Assembly (NCBI RefSeq): GCF_029633865.1
Contig: NC_079222.1
Coordinates: forward strand, 29,595,265-29,659,264
DNA from: Lampris incognitus
Lineage: Eukaryota; Chordata; Actinopteri; Lampriformes; Lampridae
Length of the DNA stretch: 64,000 nucleotides
Direction: 5' to 3'
Positions 11,395 to 23,549 of this stretch are shown here, one piece after another. The position numbers and the translations under genes are program-made. Each line of letters starts with the position of its first letter. The stretch's first letter is position 1. A model generated the notes under the pieces. The model did not search any database. It was not told where the DNA came from and was given only the letters and a program-made list of their open reading frames with translations.

Positions 11395-13765
11395 CTTGAG
11401 ATTTTATTTAAGTGTCTCTTGAAATACAGTCTATGTGGTTGAAAGGTCGCCTTCCTCTGTAGGACATGGGAGACGCATGCAGATAACGTCGTTTATAATC
11501 TGATCTTCTGCTCTGTAGCAATGTCCTGCAAAACGTGCTGTCCTCTGTGTAACTGTGATTGAGATAGGTGGTGTATCATCGTAGATTTCAGCTTTGGTTT
11601 TGTGCTCCAGCCAGGAGATGTTCTTAACTCTCATAAGGAGGCGTGTGTATGTTCCGTCAAGTCTCGCCTGAAGATCTTTTTTCATGGTCAATGTCTTCGA
11701 CCCATAAAGTAGGATACTTTCAACACATGCACTGAAGAAGGCTATTTTTGTCTTGTCAGATATGTCAGACTTCCATATATGATGTAATTTATTACAGGCA
11801 CTCCAGGCTTGTCATTCTCTTGACATAAAATCTTTCTTACTGTCGGCAACAAAAAATCCGAGATAATTGAAGTCAGTGACCTCATTGAGCGATGTTCCAT
11901 TATTGGACGTGATTGGTTGGGGCATTGTGTCCTCGTTGACTGATATGTACTCAGTCTTTTTGGAATTAATACTGAGACCAACTCTAACTGAATCTTTTTT
12001 TTTAAGACAGGTTAACACCTCTTGGGCTCCTTGAAAAAGTGATGCTGTTAGAGCTATGTCATCAGCATAGTCGAGGTCTGTGAGAAATTGGCTTCAGTTT
12101 CTGACTTGGCATCTAGGCCGCCGCTCTTCTTTGTATTAACTGATTGTCGCAGGATGTAATGGATGACTACAACAAAGAGGTGAGGTGCAAGAATGTTCCC
12201 TTTGCAGTGTTCCAACATTCATCCATCCATCCACTATCTGAACCACTTATCCTGCTCTCGGGGTCGCGGGGATGCTGGAGCCTATTTCCAGCAGTCATTG
12301 GGCGGCAGGCGGGGGAGACACCCTGGACCTGCCACCAGGCCATCACAGGGGCACTATTCCAACAGTAGTATGGAATTCTATTGTTGGACCGTCTGCAGTT
12401 TGCACGTAGCTGGAAGCATTTTCATACATAATGACAGATGCATGAACGATTTCTGGTGGAATTCCATAGTTTAGAAGAACGTGCAACATTGCTTTCCGGT
12501 TTACACTGTCAGATGCTTTGCAAAAATTGACAAAAATAATGGTTGATTTTCTCTTGGATTTTCTAAACTCATCAATAATCCGTAGAGCCAGGATCTGAGG
12601 TCTAGTCGATCTGCTTTTGCGAAAACCGTTTTGGATCAATATGAACTTTTATTCTGTTCAGAAGCAATGAGTTGTACATTTCTGAAGCTATTGCAGATAG
12701 TGTGATACCTCTATAGTTCGATGGAATAGAAAGATCTCCTTTCTTTGGCAGAGGGAGAATATAAGAAACGGAGAAACCTTTTGGTTTATTACCCATTTTC
12801 GTTTTGTTGCAAAATTTGAGTAACTGCTCATGGAAAAGTGACATTTTTTTCCAGATGATGGCTGGAATCTGGTCTGGGCCAGGAATCTTCGTTTGTTCAA
12901 GCACTTTTGCAGCTCTTCCATATCAAATTGGTTCGTTCTGATCGGTAGATTATCTGCCACTTTGTGGTGGAAGAAGGGATTGCTTCTGTTGATGTCAATT
13001 TGATCTGCCCTACCCAATAGAGATTTAAAGTGTTCGTACCATGTCTGAGTACGTTCCATTGCTGGTTTTCCTTTGATACGATTCGCAGGGGACGTTCTTT
13101 TGTTGGTGAGGTCCCCTAGTACTTGCCATGCTGTTGATTGTTTATGTTCATGATGTAGTTTGTCAAGTTCGTTTGTTTTGTTTTTCACGTGTTCTTAAAG
13201 CAACTTAGTGTATACTTCGTCCAGAGCTGTTTTGGCTTGATCTAATTCCTTTTTGGTATTTCTAGTTGGTCTGTTTTGGTGCTTCAGCAATGCCTTCTTA
13301 AATTTCTTCCTGGCTGTCTGAACACCGCTGTGGTTGGCTAAAAAAGGTCGTGTTCTTCCCCCTTTTCGGCAGCATTTCCAAAGCAGCGTCCTTATTTGCA
13401 GTAATTAAGGAATTGTATACTGAACTAATGTTCTGCTCTTCCATGTCATTGGTGAGTGCACTGAATCTGTTGAAGACTGAAACTCTGTATTGCTCAGATA
13501 GGTTGGTGTCGTTTACAACTCTTTTCCAGTCTATTCCTTTCATTAGATCTCTATCCGGAATTTTACTTTGTCTGTAGCGAATCATGCATCTGTACGAGAC
13601 TATTCTGTGGTCCGATCTAACACCCTCGAATGAGCTGTATGCTCTAGAGTTTTTCACTGAGTTGATCCATTTACTTCTCACAAGAATAGGATCTAGCTGT
13701 ACAATATGGGCAACGATGTGTTCCAGATCTGCCCTGTCTGTTGCAGAACCTTGTACAGTGGCTTG
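11395..13765 (-). mobile_element. RTE-like LINE, broken copy
   Basis: Minus-strand fragments lie in LINE order. The end of the endonuclease region (SDHRIVSYRCMIRYRQSKIP) is at 13298-13768. The linker at 12688-13188 precedes RT blocks ILPLPKKGDLSIPSNYRGI (12602-12904) and IQNGFRKSRSTRPQILALRI (12343-12639). The later RT part (VGLSINSKKTEYISVNEDTM) is at 11812-12018 and the C-terminal part at 11431-11691. Several frameshifts and a SINE-tail insertion at 12218-12356 inactivate it. The 5' end is cut by a Tc1-like fragment at 13755. It is a different lineage from copies A and B. Confidence 0.7.
12218..12356 (-). mobile_element. SINE family A tail-only copy with TSD
   Basis: The 3' domain of family A in reverse orientation (catccatccatccactatctg start). 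It is flanked by an 8-bp duplication ttccaaca at 12210-12217 and 12357-12364. It lies inside the LINE at 11395-13765. Confidence 0.8.
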
Positions 13766-14120
13766 CAAAAGTATTCATACCCCTTAAACTTTTCCACATT
13801 TTGTCACGTTTCGACCACAAATATAAATATATTTTATTAGAATTTTATGTGAAAGACCAACACAAAGTGGCACACAATTGTGAAGTACAAAGAAAATTAT
13901 ACATGATTTTAAAAAAATTTTACAAATAAAAAACAGAAAAGTGCGGTGCAAAAGTATTCAGCCCCCTTTTCTCTGAGTGCAACCAACTGCCTTCAGAAGT
14001 TGCCTGATGATTGCTGAATGATCGAATGTTGACCTAATGACTAAATAGAGTCAACCTGTGTGTAATCTACTCTCAGTACAAATACAGCTGTTCTGTGATG
14101 GCCTCAGAGGTTTGTTAGAC
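13755..14120 (+). mobile_element. Tc1/mariner-like transposon fragment
   Basis: Begins with tacagtggcttgcaaaagta, a terminal sequence common to teleost Tc1-like elements. The following subterminal sequence is of the kind expected, with accaacacaaagtggcacac and a second gcaaaagtattcagcccc at about 13948. No transposase and no opposite end are visible, so this is one end of a larger element. Confidence 0.7.
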
Positions 14121-14230
14121 AGAGTAGCGGGGATGCTGGAGCCTATCCCAGCAGTCATTGAGCGGCAGGCGGGGAGACACCCTGGACAGGCCGCCACGCC
14201 ATCACAGGGCCGACACACACAGGCAAGTAG
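14121..14230 (-). mobile_element. SINE family A tail fragment
   Basis: gcggggatgctggagcctat through gccatcacagggccgacaca, the reversed 3' domain of family A, abutting the Tc1-like fragment. Confidence 0.75.
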
Positions 14231-14994
14231 CAAGTAGTCCCTCTGAAACCAAAGACGCTTGACGAGATGACACACGACAACACGCGGGGCTAGAAGGACC
14301 CATCCACAAATCAAGTAGATGCCCCCTAAGCACACCGAGTGCGTGTAAACATGAGGGAAGGTAGCAACCATGTCAGTACCACTGTCGGAGAAGGTTGAGC
14401 GTTTGTGATGGTGCTCCTCATCGATGGCTTCTCCAAAACATTCGTCAGTTCTACGACTTGCACTGACCTCAGGGAATGTCATACGACCACCTATTCGAAC
14501 ACCAGTTCGGTGGCACTTGCCCCATCCGTGGTATGCAGTATGTGATTTAAGGCCTCTGATAAAGGCTCGGGCTGGGGCGTCACACACAACAGAGTGAAGG
14601 GCTTTGGCTTAGAAACAACCCCACTGCTCAGCGTTTTTAACTCATTCAGCAGCTGTTGCAAATAGTCTGACAAAGAATTAGGTTTACAAGTACCACAAAC
14701 AAGACCAAAATCACTGTGCATATTATATATATATAAATATAAATGTGCATAGTTTTGTTATTTGTAATTAATGTGGCTATAGATACTCCACACGTGCATT
14801 CTGGGGATTCAAATACTCCCAGTGAGTCACGTGGATGGCTGCATTTTTTTTGTCTTTAATTTTTTCATTTTCTCTCATTATTTGTATGGCAGTATTCATA
14901 TTGCTCTATGTAATAAAAATGTTTTTCAAAATGCTGAAAATGTCCAAGTGGATAGCAGATGAAATGTTTCCATTGATGTCATTTTCTCTCGCAG
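14231..14994. other. No gene recognised
   Basis: Non-repetitive by eye. Contains an AT-rich stretch at 14720-14760. It would be intron or 5' flank if the exon at 14995 is real. Confidence 0.35.
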
Positions 14995-15149
14995 CTTAAT
15001 TTCATTTCCTTGGTACAGAGTATCAAGTGGATTCTGGCTGGCCTGGGCTTAGTCTTCACAATCACGACTCTTTTGTTATCCTGTGGACTCATGTTTATCC
15101 TTACTCAGCCAGACCAGACAACCCACGCCCAAAACGTGTCTTTCTTCAG
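14995..15149 (+). CDS. Candidate exon: hydrophobic membrane-anchor segment, gene unidentified
   Basis: An open segment lies between a plausible acceptor (tttctctcgcag) and a strong donor (ttcttcag followed by gtatga). The frame starting at 14995 reads LNFISLVQSIKWILAGLG and continues with a ~23-residue hydrophobic stretch (about residues 10-35). A short polar segment with NVS (possible N-glycosylation site) follows before the donor. This looks like a signal-anchor/transmembrane exon of a type II or single-pass membrane protein. Length is 155 nt, ending in phase 2. I do not recognise the family. Possible partner exons at 15892-16014 and 16240-16294 are weaker. It could also be a chance frame, since no conservation test is possible here. 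Confidence 0.35.
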
Positions 15150-15340
15150 GTATGACGGTCCAACTCACACTAGTGCGCGCGCATGTGTACACAGTTGAGC
15201 ATGCCCATGCGCGCGCACATATGTGTTAGCTATTTGATTATGCGGTGGCACTAACAGTGTTGTAGTTACAGTGGTGGACACACTTGAACAAATGTGGGCA
15301 TTCTGTAAAAAAACAACTTGTTTTATATATGCAGGTTTTT

Positions 15341-15742
15341 TTTTATCCCCCCCCCGATTTTCTCCTCAGTTGTATGCGGCCAATTACCCCAGTCTTCCGA
15401 GCCGTCCCGTCGCTGCGTCACCCCCTCTACCGATCTGGGGAGGGCTGCAGACACATGGAGTCGCCAGCCGCTTCTTTTCACCTGACAATGAGGAGTTTCG
15501 CCAGGGGGATGTAGCGTGTGGCATCACGCTGTTCCCCCAGTTCCCCTTCCCCCCAGAACAGGCGCCCAGAGGAGGCGCTAGTGCGGCGACTAGGACACAT
15601 ACCCACATCCACTACCCACCTGCAGACACGGCCAATTGTGCCTGTAGGGACGCCCGACCAAGTCGGTGGCAACACAGGGATTCGAACCGGGGATTCCGTG
15701 TTGATAGGCAAAGGAATAGACCGCTACGCTACCCGGACACCT
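15341..15742 (-). mobile_element. SINE family B, near full length
   Basis: Reverse-oriented family B from its 3' end (cccccgattttctcctcagt) to its tRNA-like head (cgctacgctacccggac). The reversed B box gattcgaacc lies near 15679-15690. It lies between the candidate exons. Confidence 0.85.
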
Positions 15743-15891
15743 CTCTACAAATCGTGTTTTTGAAGGCACTCCATGAATAAAATCTATTGTTATTTATTAT
15801 TAGCTCTAAAGGGGGTTTTGTGGGGAAAGTTAAAAATGTCAAGCTTTGAAGTACTTCCTTAATAGCTCCATGCCTCGTCTACCGACTGCAG

Positions 15892-16014
15892 CACTCCATG
15901 CAGACCTTCCACAATATCCACGGCCAGGTGGAGAACCGTGACTCAGGCCTCTGGATCAACAGCTTTGACTAGACTGGCATGCAGTACATCAGACTGACAG
16001 ATATACTGCAGTTA
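15892..16014 (+). other. Possible degenerate exon
   Basis: After an acceptor-like ctaccgactgcag the frame reads [20 protein letters not shown] and WINSFD, then a TAG, then TGMQYIRLTDILQ. The composition is protein-like, but the in-frame stop and the lack of a good donor argue for a pseudo-exon or an inactivated exon. Confidence 0.2.
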
Positions 16015-16239
16015 CCCTTGGTTCCTGCCAGTCAAGTTCCTCAGCAAGTTCATAACACGCCCTTCTAACGCTCACATTTCAACAGCTGAATCAACATAGC
16101 ATTTAAATAATTTAATTTTCCCCAAACTGTGCTTTGTTTATTTCACAGGTGTGTCAGAGTTTATGGCAGCCATTCAGATAAAGTAGAAGTGTGCAGCAAG
16201 GAATTTGACATGTTTTGGTTTGTGCTATTGTCTTTGCAG

Positions 16240-16294
16240 GAAGAACTGGTGCCTTCCTGCTCCAGAAGTGTCAAGATGACCTTCCACGTCAAAG
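16240..16294 (+). other. Possible short exon
   Basis: Fifty-five bases between ctattgtctttgcag and gtcagg, reading EELVPSCSRSVKMTFHVK in one frame. The splice signals are acceptable but the peptide is unassigned. It may belong with the exon at 14995. Confidence 0.25.
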
Positions 16295-16526
16295 GTCAGG
16301 AGTCCTATATTTGGCCCCGTCAATGAATATTAAAGATGTTTCTAGGATTTGAAATGGACACTACACAGGGAAGTTTTGTATTTATTTTTTACAAAGCCCT
16401 TGCCGACATGTTGGTGCTTTATAAAATCTCATTGGCTTGTGTAGATAAACATTGTGGTGTCTTGTGGTAAAAAGTGCTACAAATGTTTTGCTAAGGCAAT
16501 GTGATGCAGCATTGTCTTTGCAACAT

Positions 16527-19500
16527 ACTACTACTACTTTCGGCTGCTCCCGTTAGGCTGTCGCCACAGCGGATCATCCGTTTCCATTTCTTCCTGTCTT
16601 CTGCGTCTTCCTCTGTCACACCAGCCACCTGCATGTCCTCCCTCACCACATCCATAAACCTCCTCTTTGGCCTTCCTCTTCTCCTCTTCCCTGGCAGCTC
16701 CATATTCGGCATCCTTCTCCCAATATACCCAGCATCTCTCCTCCACACATATCCAAGCCATCTCAATCTTGCCTCTCTTGCTTTGTCTCCAAACCGTCCA
16801 ACCTGAGCGGTCCCTCTAATATAATCGTTCCTAATCCTGTCCTTCTTCGTTACTTCCAGTGAAAATCTTACCATCTTCAACTCTGCCACCTCCAGCTCCG
16901 CCTCCTGTCTTTTCGTCAGTGCCACTGTCTCCAAACCATATAACATTGCTGGTCTCACAACCATCTTGTAAACTTTCCCTTTAACTCTTGCTGGTACCCT
17001 TCTGTCGCAAATCACTCCTGACACACTTCTCCACCCACTCCACCCTGCCTGCACTCTCTTCTTCACCTCTCTACTGCACTCCCCGTTACATTGGACAGTT
17101 GACCCCAAGTATTTAAACTCAAATGCCTTTGTCAACTCTACTCCTTGCATCCTGACCATTCCACTGTCCTCCCTCTCATTCACGCATAGGCATTTTGTCT
17201 TGCTCCTACTGACTTTCATTCCTCTTCTCTCCAGTGCATACCTCCACCTCTCCAGGCTCTCCTCAACCTGCACCCTACTCTCGCTACAGACCACAAGGTC
17301 ATCCGCGAACATCATAGTCCACGGAGACTCCTGCCTGATCTTGTCCGTCAATCTGTCCATCACCATTGCAAACAAGAAAGGGCTCAGAGCCGATCCTTGA
17401 TGTAATCCCACCTCCACCTTGAACCCATCTGTCATTCCAACCGCACACCTCACCATTGTCACACTTCCCTCATACGTATCCTGCACTACTCCTACATACT
17501 TCTCTGCAACTCCTGACTTCTTCATACAATACCACACCTCCTCTCTCGGCGCTCTGTCATAAGCTTTCTCTAAATCTACAAAGACACAACGCAACTCTTT
17601 CTGGCCTTCTCTATAATTGTCAATCAACATTCTCAAAGCAACCATCACATCTGTGGTGCTCTTTCGTGGCATGAACCCATACTGCTGCTCGCTAATCATC
17701 ACCTCTCCTCTTAACCTACCTTCTATTACTCTTTCCCAAATCTTCATGCTGTGGCTGATCAACTTTATACCTCTGTAGTTGCTACAGTTCTGCACATCAC
17801 CCTTATTCTTGAAAATCGGCACCAGTATGCTTCTTCTCCACTCCTCAGGCATCCTCTCACTTTCCAGGATTGTGTTAAACAATCTAGTTAAAAACTCCAC
17901 TGCCATCTCTCCTAAACATCTCCATGCCTCCACAGGTATGTCATCAGGACCAACTGCCTTTCCACTCTTCATCCTCTTCAGCTGCCCTCACTTCCTCCTT
18001 GTTAATCCACTGCACTTCCTGATTCACTATCCCTACATCATCCAACCTTCTCTCTCTCTCATTTTCTTCATTCATCAGCCCCTCAAAGTATTCCTTCCAC
18101 CTTCTTAGCACACTCTCCTCACTTGTCGGCACATTTCCATCTCTATCCTTGGTCGCCCTAACTTGCTGCACATCCTTTGCAGCTTGGTCCCTCTGTCTAG
18201 CCAATCGGTACAAGTCCTTTTCTCCTTCCTTAGTGTCTGACCTGTCATACAACTCACCATACGCCTTTTCCTTTGCCTTTGCCACCTCTCTCTTAGCTTT
18301 ACACTGTCTCCTTGTACTCCTGTCTACTTTCTTCATCTCTCTTACTATCCCACTTCTTCTTTGCCAACCTTTTCCTCTGTATAATTTGCTGTACTTCCTC
18401 ATTCCACCACCAAGTCTCCTTGTCTTCCTTCCTCTGTCCTGATGACACACCAAGTACCTTCCTAGCTGTCTCCCTCACTATTTCTGCAGTGGTTGTCCAG
18501 CCATATGGCAACTCTTCACTACCACCCGGTGCCTGTCTTAACTCCTGTCTGAACTCCACACAGCAGTCTTCCTTCTTCAACTTCCACCATTTGATCTTTG
18601 GCTGTGTCTTCACTCGCTTCCTCTTCTTGGTCTCCAAAGTCATCCTACAGACCACCATCCGATGCTGCCTAGCTACGTTCTCGCCTGTCACCACCTTGCA
18701 GTCTCCAATCCCTTTTAGATGGCGCCTTCTACATAAGATATAGTCCACCTATGTGCACTTTCCTCCACTCTTGTACGTCACCCTGTGTTCCTCCCTCTTC
18801 ATGAAATATGTATTCACCACAGCCATTTCCATCCTTTTCGCAAAATCGACCACCATCTGTCCTTCCACATTTCTCTCCTTGACTCCATACCTTCCCATCA
18901 CCTCCTCATCACCTCTGTTCCCTTCACCAACATGTCCATTGAAGTCCGCTCCAATCACCACTTTCTCCTCCTTGGGTACCCTCTCCACCATGTCGTCCAA
19001 CTCACTCCAGAATTCTTCTTTTTCATCCATCTCACACCCAACTTGCGGGGCATATACACTGATAACATTCAGCAATAAACCTTCAATTTCCAGCTTCATA
19101 CTCATCACTCTGTCTGACACTCTCTTCACCTCCAGCACGCTCTTGACATACTCTTCCTTCAGAATTACTCCTCCCATTCACACCATGGTAGAAGAGTTTG
19201 AACCCACCTCTGATACTCCTGGCCTTACTCCCCTTCCACCTTGTCTCTTGCACACACAGTATGCCTACCTTTCTTCTTTCCATCATGTCAGCCAGCTCTC
19301 TCCCTTTACCAGTCATAGTGCCAACATTCAAAGTTCCAACTCTCACCTCCACATGCCTACCCTTCCTCCTCTCTAGCTGCCTCTGGACATGCTTTCCCCC
19401 TCTCCTTCTCCTTCGCCCAACAATAGCATAGTTTCCACCGACACCCTGTTGGTTAACAGTACCGGTGGCGGTCGTTGGTAACCCGGGCCTCGACCGATCC

Positions 19501-19647
19501 GGTATGTAAGTCTTATTTATGATCCGCATATTTGATTTGGCAAAGATTTTACACCGGATGCCCTTCCTGACGCAACCCTCCCCATTTGTCCGGGCTTGGG
19601 ACCGGCACTAAGGATGCACTGGCTTGTGCATCCTCAGTTGCTGGGTT
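16527..19647 (-). mobile_element. RTE-like LINE copy B, full length with 16-bp TSD
   Basis: Both ends are fixed by a perfect 16-bp target-site duplication, attgtctttgcaacat, at 16511-16526 and 19648-19663. On the minus strand the 5' leader starts near 19647. The endonuclease follows: EVRVGTLNVGTMTGKGRELA near 19350 and [20 protein letters not shown] near 18920-18980. The RT runs from 17972 to 16550 with NYRGIKLISHSMKIWERVIE, CVFVDLEKAYDRAP, GLHQGSALSPFLFAMVMDRL and the catalytic box MMFADDLVVCS. The 3' end is ggagcagccgaaagtagtag, a trinucleotide tail. Lesions are few: one nonsense codon (CAG to TAG at about 18749) and frameshifts near 19100-19170, 18300-18340 and 17970. It is therefore a relatively young, recently dead copy. 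The reading frame from 16491 to 17972 covers 493 codons. Confidence 0.85.
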
Positions 19648-19663
19648 ATTGTCTTTGCAACAT

Positions 19664-19952
19664 GTATCGTCCAATTTATTTTGCTGTCTGTACATTTTGT
19701 TTGTGTCAGTGTGCATGTGTGTGTATGTATTTGGATGAATGTTCATATCCTATCTGGTACCTTGCGGGTCCCAATCACAATGTCATTGCATCTGATGCCT
19801 CATCGAGGGGCCAGCCTCTCCACATGGTCTTTCGGCGATGGGACTCACCAGTTTGACCAAAGTGGAGAGTATTGTATTCTCCGCTCTCGTAGACTTGATG
19901 CTCTCACATGGACATTCTAGTTCGACATACAGGTAATGTCTTAAGCATAACG
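19664..19952. other. No gene recognised
   Basis: About 290 bp of target-side DNA between the LINE copy B duplication and the SINE A copy. No motif recognised. Confidence 0.3.
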
Positions 19953-19960
19953 ATATTAAT

Positions 19961-20084
19961 CCATCCACAATCCAAACCGCTTATCCTGCTCTCAGGGCCG
20001 CGGGGATGCTGGGGCCTATCGCAGCAGTCATTGGGGGGCAGGCGGGGAGACACCCTGGACAGGCCGCCAGGCCATCACAGGGCC

Positions 20085-20179
<95 letters not shown>

Positions 20180-20414
20180 TCACAACAAGGGACAATTTAG
20201 TACGACCGATTCACCTGACCCACACGTCTTTGGACCGTGGGAGGAAACCGGAGCACCTGGAGGAAACCCACGCAGACACGGGGAGAACATGCAAACTCCA
20301 CACAGAGGACAACCCGGGGCGACCCCCCACGTTGAACTACCCCGGGAGTCGAACCCAGGACCTTCTTGCTGTGAGGCCACCGTGCTAACCGCTGCGCCAC
20401 TGTGCCGCTCAGCA
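19961..20414 (-). mobile_element. SINE family A, full length with TSD and (CA)n
   Basis: A complete family A copy between 8-bp duplications atattaat at 19953-19960 and 20415-20422. Read on the minus strand, it starts with a tRNA-like head (A box tggcgcagcgg; B box ggttcgactcc, plus coordinates 20345-20355). Next is the body with tggagtttgcatgttctccc, then a long (TG)n at 20086-20178, then the conserved tail ending in a ggatgg-type repeat. Confidence 0.9.
20086..20178. repeat. (CA)n microsatellite inside SINE A
   Basis: About 46 CA units at the fixed internal position between the SINE body and its 3' domain. The same position is repeat-bearing in several other family A copies. Confidence 0.95.
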
Positions 20415-20422
20415 ATATTAAT

Positions 20423-22378
20423 GATAATTTTAGAAATGTATACATGTAATTATTAGAAGAATGGGACCTAAATTTGACCCTTGACGTAACATCTGAGGAG
20501 GATAATGAGCTTCTAGCTTGAACTTGGTGCATGGTATCCGGGTTAATTAATTTCCTAAATTATTACCTCGTATATTGGTGTAGCTTTTGTTGACCATATA
20601 TGGACAGTTTTCTGCTATTTCTAGATCCCCTATATATAACTGGAACAACAGATGAATATAATGAACTAACCTGGCAAACCAGCAGTATTAGTGGGCCCTG
20701 AAGATTGGATTTAGAACCACCGATGTAAACCAAATTTAAAAGTTATCGCCCCAACTGGTCTAATACAGTAGTATCAACGATGGCTGATCGCACTGCTGAG
20801 CTACATCCTGGTACAACTTGCAGGAACGACCAGCCTTTACTTACTTAGGTATCTATGCACGCCCATGGTTTTGTTTATTGTGTATGTGACTCACCTTTAC
20901 ATAAACCGGTGAGTAAAAACCAAATCCCAGTAAACCTGCTGCAATGGCTGAAAATCCATCTGACTGTTGCAGGGATAAAGGGGTTAAATAAAAATAAATC
21001 TTGATAGCTGTAAATCAAGTGAAGACTGGCATGTAATTGTAGTTCAAAATAACTTTGTGTGGGTTCTTTTAAGGTGTCTCGTGGAAGGAAGGGGGTTGAT
21101 GGCATCTGGTGTTGGCCGAGGCTTGGGTGGAACGTGGCCTAAAATGGCATTTTACCTCTGCGCTGCGTTGCTCATAAACATTTTATATCTGAATTTCTGA
21201 AAATTATATTTTCTGATGTCAGTTATGGAGCCAAAATGTCCAGTTTATACAATGGAGTTGTTGCTGTTAGAAGATGGACACTTGTAAATATATCTCCAGA
21301 TATTCAGTTGTAATGAGATATTCTGAAGAAACTATTTTTTTTAATGATTCATTTCGAATGGTCACAACATTTCAGGAAATACTATCAGAGACTTATTATA
21401 AATTCAGGATCAGTGCTTAATTTTCTAACCCACGTTCGATATATTTCAGATGCATAGTAATTCAGCAGTTTCTTGTCTTGACCTATGCAAATCGATGAAA
21501 TCAGCTCTGAGTAAGGTTTAGCTATCTAACACTAAATTTAGACTCACATATATTTTCCGTGAAAGAGAAAACTGTCATTCTTTTCATTTCTGGGATGTCT
21601 GGATGCCATGTGCCAAAGCAAATGATGTGTACAGGAGATTAGCTGATGCCAGGACTTGCTCTTGTTATCACGATGAGGTATACGCCCTTGAAAAAGGGTG
21701 AAATCATCACCTTGGATGTGATAAGACAGGTGTTTCCTCGACGAGTATAACACTAGAATGAGGAAATTTCTGCAAATTGCCGAGGTTCTGGGTGGAGACA
21801 GAAGCAACCGGTCTCAGACTAACCCCTCTCACACTGGCCAAAAAACCCACTAACCCCCGCCTTGACACCACCAAAGGTTTTGGCCGGTGTGAAAACGCCG
21901 TTAACTGACCAAGACCAACTCTGTAGATCATATGGTAGTACGTAAGGGCAAATATGGGTATCTGTCATTTCATGTGACTAGAGTGACAAGCAATTGTGGC
22001 AAGTAGCACACGGCCATTTAACCAGGACAGAACATTAGTAGAAGATAAACTTGTTTATGCCCAAAAGTAGGATAAGCGACATTCCATCATGTAAGTGTAG
22101 CCATTATTATGCAGAAAACAGTAGCGGCAGTAGCAGCAGCATGTCAAGACAACCATTAGACCGTCAAAGGGCGATGACTGAAGACATCCTAACGTCGTCC
22201 TTGCATCGATAGAGAGGCTCCTGCTCCGCCAACATGTCCTGATCAACAAGGCCCCTGATTAAAAGCAGGACATTGACTGACGCCAGTAGATTGTGCACTA
22301 GATTTGTAAATGGTATAAAGACAGGGAGGCTTTTGTCGGATTTTCAGTCACTCTGCAGACCTGAATCAGACTTTGTTG
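20423..22378. other. No gene recognised
   Basis: About 2 kb without a convincing ORF, RNA gene or repeat that I can name. The open frames at 20875-21105 and 21544-21931 show no motif. Confidence 0.35.
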
Positions 22379-22382
22379 ATAC

Positions 22383-22596
22383 TGTGGTGACCCACATATA
22401 TATATAACGAGAGACGTTCACCTAAGAGGACGGTGTATCTTTAAGGGAAGAAGCGAGGGGTCAGATGGTGCACTTCCGCTTCCGGTTGACAGTTCAGTGT
22501 CGTTGTCGAATGTATGACATGCTAAGTTGGAGCTAGTAAACTACCTCGACTACGTCTACTCTCACGTCTCCTGTCTCGTTGTTTTCTAACTCCACA
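22383..22596. mobile_element. Solo LTR, 214 bp, with 4-bp TSD
   Basis: Starts tgtggtgaccc and ends aactccaca, so it has TG...CA ends with TGTGG/CCACA inverted termini. It is flanked by a perfect 4-bp duplication, atac, at 22379-22382 and 22597-22600. No internal region is adjacent, so this is a solo LTR of a gypsy-type element. Orientation is not certain. Confidence 0.65.
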
Positions 22597-22600
22597 ATAC

Positions 22601-23540
22601 ATCAATAAGTCTTATTTTGAAGGATCCTCATCTCATTGAGTTTTTTTTTTTTGTTGCAATTTCTCTGTATCACTGGCCACCGCAATCACAGTTTAACACT
22701 ATTACAGCTTACACTGCACAATAAAGAATGAAGTAAGCGATGTAAAATAAACACCGCTTTAGCATTTTAACCCTTTCTTAACTGTGTAGTAGATTTTAAC
22801 TGCTTTTAATGTTTTTATGATTTTAACCAATCTGCGTGACTGCAACTGATGAATCTAACTTATGTCTTTAGCCTCATGAGTTTTTAATCTTATGAGAGAA
22901 CATGAATTTACTGTATTGTTCATTTGTAACAGACTTCGAACTTGTCACACAGTGTGTCTGGACACAATCCTAGTTTATGCACTACTCTATTGGATCTCGC
23001 CAGATTGTGACCTGTCACAAATGTGTCAGTACTTAAATTAACCCCTTATTATACATGCTGATGGGGTCTTTCTTCTGTTTTTCCTTTCTTAGCCTCCAAG
23101 AGATCCAGATCCATCAGGTCCTGAAGGGATGATCCCAGTAGCCATCAGGCGCGCGGGAAGATGTTTTAAGTAGGGGGGCTGCCAACTAAAACGAAAAGCG
23201 TTGTGGCGAGCCGGCGTGGAAGACTGAGTCGAGAGGCAGAGGTGTCTTTTTAATCGCACCTCCCGTGCCCCCCCATCTTACGCCGCGCGACCCCGGGATT
23301 GCTCTTTTATTCACACCGGCCAGAACGGACCAGAACTGACAACAATGTAACGAGCCTCCCCACCCCCATGTCACAAGTGGTGACATCAGTGCCAGTCACG
23401 GTCCTACAGTCAGTTCTCCTACTTTGTCAAAATCGAACCCTCAAAATAACAACACAAGAATAACTACAACATGAACACCACATCACTAAAACACAATTTT
23501 AAATCTAACATTAACAGTCCCGTCAGCCATTGCGCTCCCC
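22601..23540. other. No gene recognised; GC-rich LTR-like patch
   Basis: Mostly unassigned sequence. The reverse complement of about 23190-23375 has LTR-like features (an aataaaag signal and a c-rich 5' part), but I could not find matching ends or a target-site duplication. Confidence 0.25.
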
Positions 23541-23549
23541 CAGCGCAGA

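Noticed and set aside
20345..20410. tRNA gene candidates (A and B boxes)
   Set aside because: All tRNA-like heads seen belong to SINE families A and B or to the TRIM LTR. None folds by eye into a complete tRNA with acceptor stem.
19908..20456. Thr-His-rich open frame of 182 codons
   Set aside because: It is translated SINE A plus (CA)n. The same applies to frames at 58690-59099 and 28084-28365.
23190..23375. Minus-strand LTR candidate
   Set aside because: It has an AATAAA-like signal, but I found no paired ends, TSD, primer site or polypurine tract.
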